From assembly GCA_905235505.1 (NCBI GenBank), contig CAJOMJ010000016.1, forward strand, positions 1-64,000: a DNA stretch of 64,000 nt. The letters run 5' to 3'. The notes under the pieces are model-generated. The model searched no databases and was not told where the DNA came from. It worked only from the letters and a program-made list of their open reading frames with translations. The position numbers and the translations under genes are program-made. Position 1 is the stretch's first letter; every line of letters begins with the position of its first letter. The DNA comes from Paludibacteraceae bacterium. Lineage in GTDB: Bacteria > Bacteroidota > Bacteroidia > Bacteroidales > Paludibacteraceae. This document shows positions 1-6,802 of the stretch, piece after piece.

Positions 1-781
1 TGCCATAACATATTCCACGCTCAGTAACTGTCGCACCACCATCATCAGTAACATTTCCTCCACACGTTGCTGTAGTGGTGGAAATATTGGATACTACATT
101 TGTGGTCACGGTTGCTGTAGTGGCTAAAGTTGTAACTGACTTGGTTTCTCCATAGCCAATTCCTGCTGCATTCTGAGCATACGCTCGCACATGATAGTTT
201 GTTCCCGGTTGTAGACTATCAACCGAACTTACAAACTTGCCGGTTCCCTTTCCTTCTATTGTATGATTATCTTCAATAGTAGGGAGCGTATCTGTACTCC
301 AGCACACACCTCGAGCGATAATAGCAGAATCGCCATCATCCAACACCTCTCCACCGGTAATAAAAGAAAAGCTATCAACACCCGAAATATCAGCTGTTAC
401 CACGATTGGTAGAGCAGGAGTTATGAATGTTATTATGTTACCATAGATTGTCCCGTAGTCATTGCGAGCAAAAGCACGAACATAATATGTGGTAGATGGC
501 ATTAAATCGGAAATTCTACATGAGAACTCACCAAGCATCTTCTTTTCGTCTATAACAGTTTGAACACCGGAAGAAAAACTATCCGTAGTACACCATTCCA
601 ACCCTCGCTCTTTAATGGTAGGCTCTCCTTCTGATGTAATAATGCCACCACAAAGAGCAGTGCCATTCTTTATTGCTGTCACTTCAAGTGTTTCCACCTC
701 TGTGATATACGACAATTCGTCTTTCTTGCACGAGCAGACAAACAATATTATTAATAATAATGGGAAAGACAGTTTTTTCAT
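1..781 (-). CDS. Fibronectin-III-like repeat lipoprotein (partial, C-terminus outside window)
   Basis: The reading frame starts at an ATG read leftwards from 781 and runs off the window edge without a stop. The N-terminus is a lipoprotein signal (MKKLSFPLLL, then a lipobox ending in VCSC). After it come about 90-residue repeats with recurring phrases such as RGLEWCT, RGVCWST and ERGICYG followed by YYVRAFARN or YHVRAYAQN. This pattern is common in Bacteroidales surface lipoproteins built of Fn3-like modules. It is probably anchored in the outer membrane. The ligand is unknown and the rest of the gene lies outside the window. Confidence 0.8.
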   Translation of the reverse strand, partial: MKKLSFPLLLIILFVCSCKKDELSYITEVETLEVTAIKNGTALCGGIITSEGEPTIKERGLEWCTTDSFSSGVQTVIDEKKMLGEFSCRISDLMPSTTYYVRAFARNDYGTIYGNIITFITPALPIVVTADISGVDSFSFITGGEVLDDGDSAIIARGVCWSTDTLPTIEDNHTIEGKGTGKFVSSVDSLQPGTNYHVRAYAQNAAGIGYGETKSVTTLATTATVTTNVVSNISTTTATCGGNVTDDGGATVTERGICYG

Positions 782-786
782 AGACA

Positions 787-1926
787 TTACTTTTTATTTT
801 TTTTACTTACACAGAAACCTATACCAAGCTTGGCTTCGTAATATAAATTGTGAAAATCGGTAATACTTGACACGCCGAGAGAAATGCCAAAACCTTTGAT
901 ATTGCCCATTAATCCAGCCTCCCAGTGCATTCCATGATAAATAGTATTTGGCGTATGCCATGCAACCATCTGCTTTTCAGAAGTCTCATAGAACACTCCA
1001 CGATAGCCATAACCTGCGCCAAGATAGAAATAGACAGGTGCACGCATACGAATCAAAGTACCAAATGTGGCAGACAAACGTGTAGAAACGTGATTCCCGG
1101 AATAGAAGGGCGTAACCCCATTGATTGCACCTTTAGAATCAGCATCATAATCACCCTTAATGATAGGTTTGGCAGGATTCATCATGGCACTAAGATAAAA
1201 ACCTCCTTGTTTCACGCGAGCATAAGTTATACCAACGGCATATTCAGGGTATAGCGCATAAGAGCCGTTGAACAGAACTATATTGGTCCAAGGATAAGAG
1301 GCAATACGCTCTTTCCGTGCCTGCTTAACGCTATCTTTATGAACCAGTTTTTGTGCCTGCAGTTTTTCTTTTGCAACAGTTTCTATACTATCTGCTATAC
1401 GCTTCTGTTCAGCCTTTTCAGCTGCAAGACGTTGTTGTTCAGCTTTTTTTTCTGCTGCAAGACGCTCTTGTTCGGCTTTCTTTTCAGCTGCAAGACGTTC
1501 TTGTTCGGCTTTCTTTTCTGCAGCAAGACGTTCTTGTTCGGCTTTCTTTTCTGCAGCAAGACGTTCTTGTTCGGCTTTCTTTTCTGCAGCAAGACGTTCT
1601 TGTTCGGCTTTCTCTGCAGCGATACGCTCCTGTTTGGCCTTTTCTGCAGCAAGACGTTCTTGTTCGGCTTTTTGCTCGGCTTCGATACGTTCTTGCTCTG
1701 CCCTCTTCTCCGCTTCTATACGCTCTTGCTCTGCTTTTTCTGCCGCTAAACGCTCCTGCTCAAGTTGCTGCCATATATCAACATTATTGCCGGAAGAATT
1801 GTTGCTATTTGTAATAACTGTTCTTTCGGTTGATGTCGTATTGATTACGTTCCTACTTTGAGCAGAAAGTGACAAAAAGAATGCGGAAATACAAAATAAC
1901 GATATAAAAAGAGCAATTCTTTTCAT
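787..1926 (-). CDS. Exported coiled-coil protein with C-terminal outer-membrane-like domain
   Basis: The product has 379 residues. A signal peptide ends near residue 22 (LSLSAQ). Residues about 52-200 are a long charged coiled coil built from an 11-residue unit (AAEKKAEQERL) repeated many times, some copies identical at DNA level (33-bp period, about 1400-1760). The last 170 residues are rich in glycine and aromatics with alternating beta-like strands and resemble a small outer-membrane barrel. A TolA-like coil plus barrel suggests an envelope-spanning structural role, but I recognise no named family. It ends 5 bases before the start of the lipoprotein gene at 781, so the two may be co-transcribed. 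Confidence 0.8.
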   Translation of the reverse strand: MKRIALFISLFCISAFFLSLSAQSRNVINTTSTERTVITNSNNSSGNNVDIWQQLEQERLAAEKAEQERIEAEKRAEQERIEAEQKAEQERLAAEKAKQERIAAEKAEQERLAAEKKAEQERLAAEKKAEQERLAAEKKAEQERLAAEKKAEQERLAAEKKAEQQRLAAEKAEQKRIADSIETVAKEKLQAQKLVHKDSVKQARKERIASYPWTNIVLFNGSYALYPEYAVGITYARVKQGGFYLSAMMNPAKPIIKGDYDADSKGAINGVTPFYSGNHVSTRLSATFGTLIRMRAPVYFYLGAGYGYRGVFYETSEKQMVAWHTPNTIYHGMHWEAGLMGNIKGFGISLGVSSITDFHNLYYEAKLGIGFCVSKKNKK

Positions 1927-1992
1927 AAAGAAAATCGATTAATATTATATACTTTTAAAATATCGCCACGATACATCAGTTAAGACCAAGTA

Positions 1993-2487
1993 TTATTTTT
2001 TATCTTTCTTCTTAAAAATCTCGGCTATCGGAGATGATTTCTTCCCATTATCTTCTTTCTCAGCAGTTGCTTTTTCTATAATCCACTGGTCATTTTCAGT
2101 CGCATTACGGAAATTCTGATAAGTTGCAGGGTAACCTGTTACTACAATAACAAGATTTTTGTTTGTATCAGTGGTGATATTAACCATAGGAGCTACAAGC
2201 ACATCGGCATTGTTTGCCTTTATTGCATTAGCGATAACGGTTTCTTTCTCACGGGTAGCGAGTGCATCGACTTCAGCATCAGTAAGTTTTGTAATGTTCT
2301 GATTAATCCTTTCAGCATAAGTAATACGCTCTTTAGCCACAACAAGATCTGCCATCAATGGTGCGGTGTACACTGACTGAGAAGGCGAGATTGTTTTATA
2401 CTCTGAATACGAATAACTTGTTGCTTTAGGTGCAGAGCAACTGCAGATTAGTGCAAGAATACCAATAAGTAATGCTACTTTTTTCAT
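1993..2487 (-). CDS. Small Bacteroidales lipoprotein of unknown function
   Basis: The product has 164 residues with a lipoprotein signal (lipobox LICSC, acylated Cys near residue 18). The central region contains PLMADLVVAKERITY, then ADVLVAPMVNI and VVVTGYPATYQNFR, a phrase I associate with a recurrent uncharacterised Bacteroidales lipoprotein family. The C-terminus is lysine-rich (FKKKDKK). It lies 66 bases upstream of the coiled-coil protein on the same strand. No promoter of the usual TAnnTTTG type is visible just upstream. A terminator (2581-2616) and an ATPase unit sit immediately upstream and may have cut it off from its original promoter. Confidence 0.8.
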   Translation of the reverse strand: MKKVALLIGILALICSCSAPKATSYSYSEYKTISPSQSVYTAPLMADLVVAKERITYAERINQNITKLTDAEVDALATREKETVIANAIKANNADVLVAPMVNITTDTNKNLVIVVTGYPATYQNFRNATENDQWIIEKATAEKEDNGKKSSPIAEIFKKKDKK

Positions 2488-2509
2488 ATATTTACATTTA
2501 TTAATTTTG

Positions 2510-2533
2510 CCTACTCTTCTTCGGATTTTCGGC
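2510..2533 (+). repeat. Left copy of 24-bp direct repeat around ATPase unit 1
   Basis: Bases 2510-2533 match 3924-3947 at 23 of 24 positions (T versus G at position 12), in the same orientation. The pair encloses the ATPase gene, its terminator and its promoter. A few further bases (CTCCG) match beyond the core. Confidence 0.75.
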
Positions 2534-2580
2534 GGACTCCGGTATGATTGGTTTTTCGTTTTTTTCGGGTTAATTGATAT

Positions 2581-2616
2581 ACAAAAAGCGGCAACCCGCT
2601 ATATTGGATTACCGCT
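2581..2616 (-). terminator. Rho-independent terminator of ATPase gene 1
   Basis: On the minus strand an 11-bp stem (2606-2616 with 2587-2597, two G-U pairs, 8-base loop) is followed by UUUUUGU. It lies 25 bases after the stop codon of the ATPase gene at 2641. Confidence 0.85.
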
Positions 2617-2640
2617 TGTGTAAGAAAGATGTTGAGACCG

Positions 2641-3765
2641 TCAGTTGTTCTTTAGCCAAATAGCCCAGAACCTGTCATATATACCATCTTCTTCTATATA
2701 CAACAACTCTTTTTCTGCGAGGGAAAGAATAACGCTGCGGACTGTACTATAAGCTCCTAATGTGTGCTTCTGCAAGAACTTACTGCTCCCTGGCTCATGC
2801 ACAATACCTTCTTTAGCGATGGCCCGCATTACTGCCGTCTGTTTGTCGGTAAGCAAGTGCATGTATGTCTGATAAACAGGAATCTGCTCCTCTAATATCT
2901 GATTGAGAACCAAAAGGACAACGGCATAGTCAATATCTTTTATGCCACTTTGATACAATCTGTTAAGCAGTACCTGAACATACCAAGTATGCCCGCTGAC
3001 CAGACTATATAAGTCATGAAAAGTTTCTTTCGTAATAGTCTGTTTGTGCGCCTTCAAGTGTGAAGCGGCAAATGAAAAATAAGCATCCTCGCCGATTGCA
3101 CCAATACTCATCAGTTGTGTGCTTTGATAGAAAGGGCGACCTACTGAAGAGAACATCTGAAGCATTACATGTTTCTTGCTACCTGCAAAGATAAAGTTGA
3201 CATTATTCAGGTGTTGAATATATGTTCGAAGCGTAGCCTCGGCCTTGCCCTCAGGATAGTCGGCTATAGTCTGAAATTCGTCAAAAGCCACATAGCAGCG
3301 TTTGTTAGCGTGCTCTAAATAAGAGAACAGCTGACTGAGAGTCATTTCTGCATTATCAGGCTGTATCTCAACTGAGCATTGCGGCATCCCTGTTATTGGG
3401 TCAGCAGAAAGCACCGGTCGTAATGAACCAAAAAAACGGGTCATTTCTTTCCATACACGCTCTGAAAAAGGCGTTAATTGCTTGGTTAGAACAGCTTCTG
3501 CAAAAACTCGGGTAAAGTCGCATAGATTGGACGTATTATAAATATCTATATAGAAACAATACGCTTCTTTCGGACTTATCTGCTCAAACAGATGGCGGAT
3601 AAGTCCTGTTTTTCCCATCCTACGCGGACTAACCAAGGTGATGTTCCGACGGTTATAAAGTGCCTCCCGCAATTGATTGGTTTCTGCTTCCCTGTCGCAG
3701 AAGTACTCTTTCCCCATATAAGAGGTTATGGAAAAAGGATTAGTGATACCTGCTTTTGTTGCCAT
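2641..3765 (-). CDS. AAA/STAND-type ATP-binding protein (archaeal-type ATPase family)
   Basis: The product has 374 residues. The Walker A motif is SPRRMGKTG (about 46-54) and Walker B is CYVAFDEFQ (about 156-164). The N-terminal FCDREAETNQL and the C-terminal winged-helix-like region (KFLQKHTL...STVRSVILSL...DRFWAIWL) fit the ATPase_2/PF01637 group, which is multicopy and often horizontally spread in Bacteroidales. The substrate is unknown. The gene stands alone with its own promoter (3828-3858) and terminator, and is bracketed by 24-bp direct repeats. Its role may be regulatory, defence-related or selfish; the sequence does not decide. Confidence 0.85.
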   Translation of the reverse strand: MATKAGITNPFSITSYMGKEYFCDREAETNQLREALYNRRNITLVSPRRMGKTGLIRHLFEQISPKEAYCFYIDIYNTSNLCDFTRVFAEAVLTKQLTPFSERVWKEMTRFFGSLRPVLSADPITGMPQCSVEIQPDNAEMTLSQLFSYLEHANKRCYVAFDEFQTIADYPEGKAEATLRTYIQHLNNVNFIFAGSKKHVMLQMFSSVGRPFYQSTQLMSIGAIGEDAYFSFAASHLKAHKQTITKETFHDLYSLVSGHTWYVQVLLNRLYQSGIKDIDYAVVLLVLNQILEEQIPVYQTYMHLLTDKQTAVMRAIAKEGIVHEPGSSKFLQKHTLGAYSTVRSVILSLAEKELLYIEEDGIYDRFWAIWLKNN

Positions 3766-3827
3766 ATCGTGTTGCTATATTATGTCGTAAAACATGTGTC
3801 GAATTTTTCGTCACGAAAATTCCGCTA

Positions 3828-3858
3828 CAAAGGTACAACAAATTTCTTTATGTGCAAA
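3828..3858 (-). promoter_or_regulatory. Bacteroidota promoter for ATPase gene 1
   Basis: Reading leftwards, TTTG (3855-3858) and TACCTTTG (3828-3835) are separated by 19 bases, matching the Bacteroidota -33/-7 consensus. The expected start lies about 60 bases before the ATG at 3765. Confidence 0.8.
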
Positions 3859-3923
3859 TACTTCGATAAAAAAACTGTCAATCTAATTGATTCGGTAATC
3901 CAATATGTCAAAGAACACAATCA

Positions 3924-3947
3924 CCTACTCTTCTGCGGATTTTCGGC
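3924..3947 (+). repeat. Right copy of 24-bp direct repeat around ATPase unit 1
   Basis: This partner of 2510-2533 has 23 of 24 bases identical and the same orientation. It lies between the ATPase promoter and a second, apparently orphan leftward promoter at 3991-4022. Confidence 0.75.
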
Positions 3948-3990
3948 TTTCTCCGTTTATTATCTGTTTCTTTAATGTCTTTTTCCGCTG

Positions 3991-4022
3991 CAAAGGTACA
4001 ATGTGGAACAATTCTTCACAAA
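3991..4022 (-). promoter_or_regulatory. Orphan leftward Bacteroidota promoter
   Basis: TTTG (4019-4022) and TACCTTTG (3991-3998) have an exact 20-base gap on the minus strand. No gene starts directly downstream. The first thing met is the direct repeat at 3924-3947 and then the ATPase promoter. It may be the former promoter of the lipoprotein gene at 2487, displaced by insertion of the ATPase unit. Confidence 0.65.
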
Positions 4023-4475
4023 GTCCTTGTTGGTCCTTTTTGAGGCGAAGGTTGCAAGGTTCTAATAATCACACTAATTTTGCAATCTCTTATATCAAAG
4101 CAGACACTTCTGCCCATGGGATGTGTGTTTCATATTTCCTGCATACCGATTCCGCCACAGGCACTGCAGGCACATATAAACAAAATGCGGACAACAGTTT
4201 GTCATCCGGTAAACGAGGTTGTAGGATACCATACAATCGGAAAATCAATGCAGTTGTCCGCTTCGTATATCCTATATGGTACAACTTGTACCTACTGATA
4301 CACAAGCAAACATCCACCTCAACTTGTTCCTGAATTGTATAACAAAATTTCCTACGTTTCGTTTACTCAGTGTTCAAAAGTCGGCAAATGCCTTATTCAA
4401 TATGTTATCGCTTTTTTACGCTGTCGATACCAGCGTCAGGTCACAAAGATACAGATATCTGCCTATAATCTCTCA
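4023..4475. other. Non-coding or decayed stretch without a recognisable gene
   Basis: Both strands are broken by frequent stops. The longest leftward frame (4090-4317, 75 codons) is cysteine- and tyrosine-rich and resembles no family I know. Given the remnants on the right, this is probably further decayed coding sequence. Confidence 0.4.
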
Positions 4476-4618
4476 TCAATAGTCCGTCTTATCACTATCA
4501 GATATATCTTGCCTATTAACTTTATCATACTGCCAAAAGCAATTCCGTGCTTTCAGTTTCTCGTATAAACTATTTTCGATTTGTGCTACAGATATATCTA
4601 TTCTATCTATCTCTGCTA
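4476..4618 (-). pseudogene. Remnant of a small protein resembling AbiEii-associated hypotheticals
   Basis: The minus strand reads IAEIDRIDISVAQIEN followed by SLYEKLKARNCFWQYD and then a stop at 4476-4478. The phrase KLK.RNCFW.Y recalls the N-terminus of a small Bacteroidales protein often found beside nucleotidyltransferase (AbiEii-like) genes. There is no in-frame ATG or GTG; the nearby ATG (4622-4624) is in another frame and stops at once. The homology stops after about 45 residues, and a good promoter (4632-4664) lies directly upstream. I read it as a truncated, frameshifted gene. The family assignment is from memory and uncertain. Confidence 0.45.
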
Positions 4619-4631
4619 TGCATTTCTGCGT

Positions 4632-4664
4632 GCAAAGTTATAACAAATTAACTACATACGCAAA
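4632..4664 (-). promoter_or_regulatory. Leftward promoter ahead of gene remnant
   Basis: TTTG (4661-4664) and TAACTTTG (4632-4639) are 21 bases apart on the minus strand. It would transcribe the remnant at 4476-4618. Confidence 0.6.
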
Positions 4665-4685
4665 TCTTTAGATAACTTTTTCTAA

Positions 4686-4702
4686 TATTACTGTCCGATA
4701 AA
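4686..4702 (+). repeat. Left copy of 17-bp direct repeat around ATPase unit 2
   Basis: The sequence tattactgtccgataaa is repeated perfectly and in the same orientation at 6361-6377. The pair encloses a glycosyltransferase fragment, a triple 23-bp repeat, a promoter and the ATPase gene. Confidence 0.8.
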
Positions 4703-4734
4703 AATCGTTTATAGTAAAACATGATACCAAACGC

Positions 4735-4851
4735 ATTGATAACAACGATGTCAGGCATCCGCAGGTGCTCCTCATCCGGCACGGTGAGCGAGCCGATGCA
4801 CTTGGCAATAAATTTCTCAACCTTGTAAACAGGTATGACAATGGATAAGAG
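4735..4851 (-). pseudogene. Fragment of a family 2 glycosyltransferase (N-terminus)
   Basis: The minus strand reads LLSIVIPVYKVEKFIAKC, then GSLTVPDEEHL and DIVVIN, the start of a GT-A fold family 2 glycosyltransferase (normally SIVIPVYNVEKYI...VVNDGS). The match breaks right before the expected DGS nucleotide-sugar motif, and an in-frame stop precedes the fragment (4852-4854). About 39 residues survive, with no start codon. It lies inside the 17-bp direct-repeat bracket, upstream of and opposite to the ATPase gene. Confidence 0.75.
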
Positions 4852-4916
4852 CTAATTCATAGTGTGTTGTCATTTTGTTGTCTGTTATCTTTTATACTGA
4901 GAAAAATTTGTTTTTT

Positions 4917-4975
4917 GCCAAACTCGGAAGTAAAATACCGCCAAACTCGGAAGTAAAACACTGCCAAACTCGGAA
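4917..4975 (+). promoter_or_regulatory. Three direct repeats upstream of ATPase gene 2 (possible operator)
   Basis: The motif gccaaactcggaagtaaaa begins at 4917, 4940 and 4963, a strict 23-bp period; the third copy keeps only the first 13 bases. The array ends 15 bases before the -33 box at 4991. Position and phasing (about 2.2 helical turns) suggest binding sites for an activator or autoregulator. This is inference. Confidence 0.6.
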
Positions 4976-4990
4976 ATCCTTGTTTTTTTA

Positions 4991-5022
4991 TTTGCATATG
5001 TCAAAAAGAAGCAGTACTTTTG
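4991..5022 (+). promoter_or_regulatory. Promoter of ATPase gene 2
   Basis: TTTG (4991-4994) and TACTTTTG (5015-5022) have a 20-base gap. Because this promoter overlaps the ATG at 5020, the real start must be the in-frame ATG at 5044. Confidence 0.8.
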
Positions 5023-5043
5023 CACCATTATTTTAAACTATAT

Positions 5044-6336
5044 ATGTCTTTTAATTATAAATCACGAATTGCAGATGCCTTATTGGCTCAAAGGCTTAAG
5101 AGCGCAGGCGCGATCTTGATTAAAGGTCCTAAATGGTGTGGCAAAACTACCACAGCGTTGCAAGTGACTAAAAGTAGCGTTATGATGGCCAAACCTCAAA
5201 TCCTTCGCGAGAGTCGTTTGATGGCGGAGAATGACATGTCCACACTGCTTGCCGGAGAAACACCACGCCTGTTTGACGAGTGGCAAGCTATCCCGGATTT
5301 ATGGGACAGTATCCGTTATGAAGTAGATATGCGCCAACAAAAGGGACAATTCATCTTAACGGGCTCTGTTGTCCCTCCAAAAGATGAAGATGACGAAGAG
5401 AAACGTATTAACCATTCAGGAGCCGGTAGATACTCTTGGTTCAATATGCGCACGATGAGTTTATGGGAGTCAGGAGAATCAACCGGAGAAGTCAGTCTAA
5501 AAGCTCTATTTGAGGGGCAAACCAAGATTGTCGGTCATAACAAATGGAACTTGGCAGACATCGCATATATGTTATGTCGCGGTGGTTGGCCTGCTTCCAT
5601 TGATGACGAACATGAGGTCGCTTTGCAAACCGCTTTCGATTATATAGATGCCATTTCCGAATCGGATATCAGTCGCTTCGACAACACACTGCGCAATCCT
5701 GACCGCTGTCGGGCTTTGCTGCGTTCGTTAGCCAGGTTGCAAGCATCACAAGCCAATTATGCAGTTATTCGTGAGGATATGCTATCCAACGAACCAAGCA
5801 CGCTGTCTGACAAGACAATAGCATCTTACATCAATGCCTTGCGGAGTATCTATGTTGTAGAGGATATGAAGGCATGGAATATCAATCTGCGCTCCAAAAC
5901 AGCTATTCGGACAACGGACACACGTTATTTTGTCGATCCGTCCATTGCTACTGCTGCACTTGGTTTGTCTCCCGATGATTTGATGCACGATCTTAATACT
6001 TTTGGATTGCTGTTCGAAACAATGGCGGTTCGAGATCTGCGTGTCTATGCGGATGCTATTGGAGGAAAGGTAAGCCACTATCGCGATAAAGATAACCTTG
6101 AGTGTGATGCCGTTGTCCATTTGCGCAATGGGCGCTATGGATTAGTGGAAATCAAAATCGGTGGTTCAACTGCCATTGAAGAAGCACAACATTCTTTAAA
6201 TGCTCTCAAAAATAAAATTGATACCATTAAGGCGGGCGAACCAGCATTCCGTATGGTACTTACCGCTGTTGGCAACTATGCCCTTACCATGTCGGATGGA
6301 ACGCTGGTGGTACCCATCGGCTGTTTGAAAGATTGA
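5044..6336 (+). CDS. AAA_14/DUF4143 ATP-binding protein
   Basis: The product has 430 residues from the ATG at 5044; an earlier in-frame ATG at 5020 lies inside the promoter. Walker A is GPKWCGKT (28-35) and the Walker B-like strand is PRLFDEWQAIPDLWD. The C-terminal half, with YFVDPSIA, GLLFETMAVRDL and LECDAVVHLRNG followed by LVEIKIGG, is typical of DUF4143, which resembles a degenerate nuclease fold. These proteins are numerous and mobile in Bacteroidota, with no settled function. The gene is solitary, behind three 23-bp direct repeats, and is bracketed by perfect 17-bp repeats. It is unrelated in sequence to the ATPase at 2641-3765. Confidence 0.9.
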   Translation: MSFNYKSRIADALLAQRLKSAGAILIKGPKWCGKTTTALQVTKSSVMMAKPQILRESRLMAENDMSTLLAGETPRLFDEWQAIPDLWDSIRYEVDMRQQKGQFILTGSVVPPKDEDDEEKRINHSGAGRYSWFNMRTMSLWESGESTGEVSLKALFEGQTKIVGHNKWNLADIAYMLCRGGWPASIDDEHEVALQTAFDYIDAISESDISRFDNTLRNPDRCRALLRSLARLQASQANYAVIREDMLSNEPSTLSDKTIASYINALRSIYVVEDMKAWNINLRSKTAIRTTDTRYFVDPSIATAALGLSPDDLMHDLNTFGLLFETMAVRDLRVYADAIGGKVSHYRDKDNLECDAVVHLRNGRYGLVEIKIGGSTAIEEAQHSLNALKNKIDTIKAGEPAFRMVLTAVGNYALTMSDGTLVVPIGCLKD

Positions 6337-6360
6337 TCTTTATTGCGACTTCTTCTCAGT

Positions 6361-6377
6361 TATTACTGTCCGATAAA
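6361..6377 (+). repeat. Right copy of 17-bp direct repeat around ATPase unit 2
   Basis: This is identical to 4686-4702 and starts 24 bases after the ATPase stop codon. Copy A of a 78-bp intergenic repeat begins 3 bases later, at the point where copies B and C carry different upstream sequence. This marks a junction here. Confidence 0.8.
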
Positions 6378-6380
6378 TAA

Positions 6381-6458
6381 ATTCTTCTTTTAGCCTCGAC
6401 TCATTCGGGCACCAGAATTCCAAGAAAGCAAGCAGCCAAGTTTGGCTGCTTTAATGTA
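6381..6458 (+). repeat. 78-bp dispersed intergenic repeat, copy A
   Basis: It starts attcttcttttagcctcgac and ends with a near-perfect hairpin (agcagccaa/ttggctgct, 2-base loop) and ttaatgta. It is nearly identical to copy C at 11851-11928 and similar to copy B at 6526-6603. It has no open frame and probably folds as RNA or DNA. Confidence 0.8.
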
Positions 6459-6525
6459 GATACATTTGCCCCACGCAACGATCGTTCCCCTTGAGGAAAA
6501 GAGATGTCTCTTCTATAGCAAAAAG

Positions 6526-6603
6526 ATTCTTCTTTTAGCCTCGACTCATTCGGGCACCAAAATCCTAAGAGTGCAGCAGCCAAGATTGGCTGCTTTATCG
6601 TAG
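6526..6603 (+). repeat. 78-bp dispersed intergenic repeat, copy B
   Basis: This copy has the same 78-bp length and order as copies A and C, with several substitutions in the middle. Before it, 6503-6525 matches the flank of copy C, so the full unit extends left by about 22 bases in B and C. Immediately after it begins the GTAGAGAC-type hairpin repeat. Confidence 0.8.
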
Positions 6604-6683
6604 AGACGCGACACCGTCACGTCTCCTCCCCCCTCCCACACAATCACCATCCACTTGTAGAGACATTTGACGCATGTCCCTCA
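6600..6683 (+). repeat. GTAGAGAC-type hairpin repeat block
   Basis: Bases 6602-6625 form a stem (gagacg/cgtctc extended by gac/gtc). A pyrimidine-rich spacer and a second gtagagacattt half-hairpin follow. The whole block matches 11754-11832, and the hairpin alone recurs at 49204-49230. It is a REP-like intergenic element. Confidence 0.7.
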
Positions 6684-6802
6684 TACCCCAGAAAGTCTTC
6701 CGTAGATACGTGAATCAATGAAACGGGTATTATTTTTATAACACCACTATTCTCAAACTATCTTGTGCTAACTCATATATAATTTCCTAATTCTAAGCAA
6801 AT

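Noticed and set aside
1400..1760. Regular 33-bp repeats resembling a CRISPR array
   Set aside because: They are in frame within a long coding sequence and encode a coiled coil; there are no unique spacers.
4090..4317. 75-codon minus-strand frame
   Set aside because: It has no recognisable family, promoter or start context and lies among gene remnants; it is probably random or decayed.
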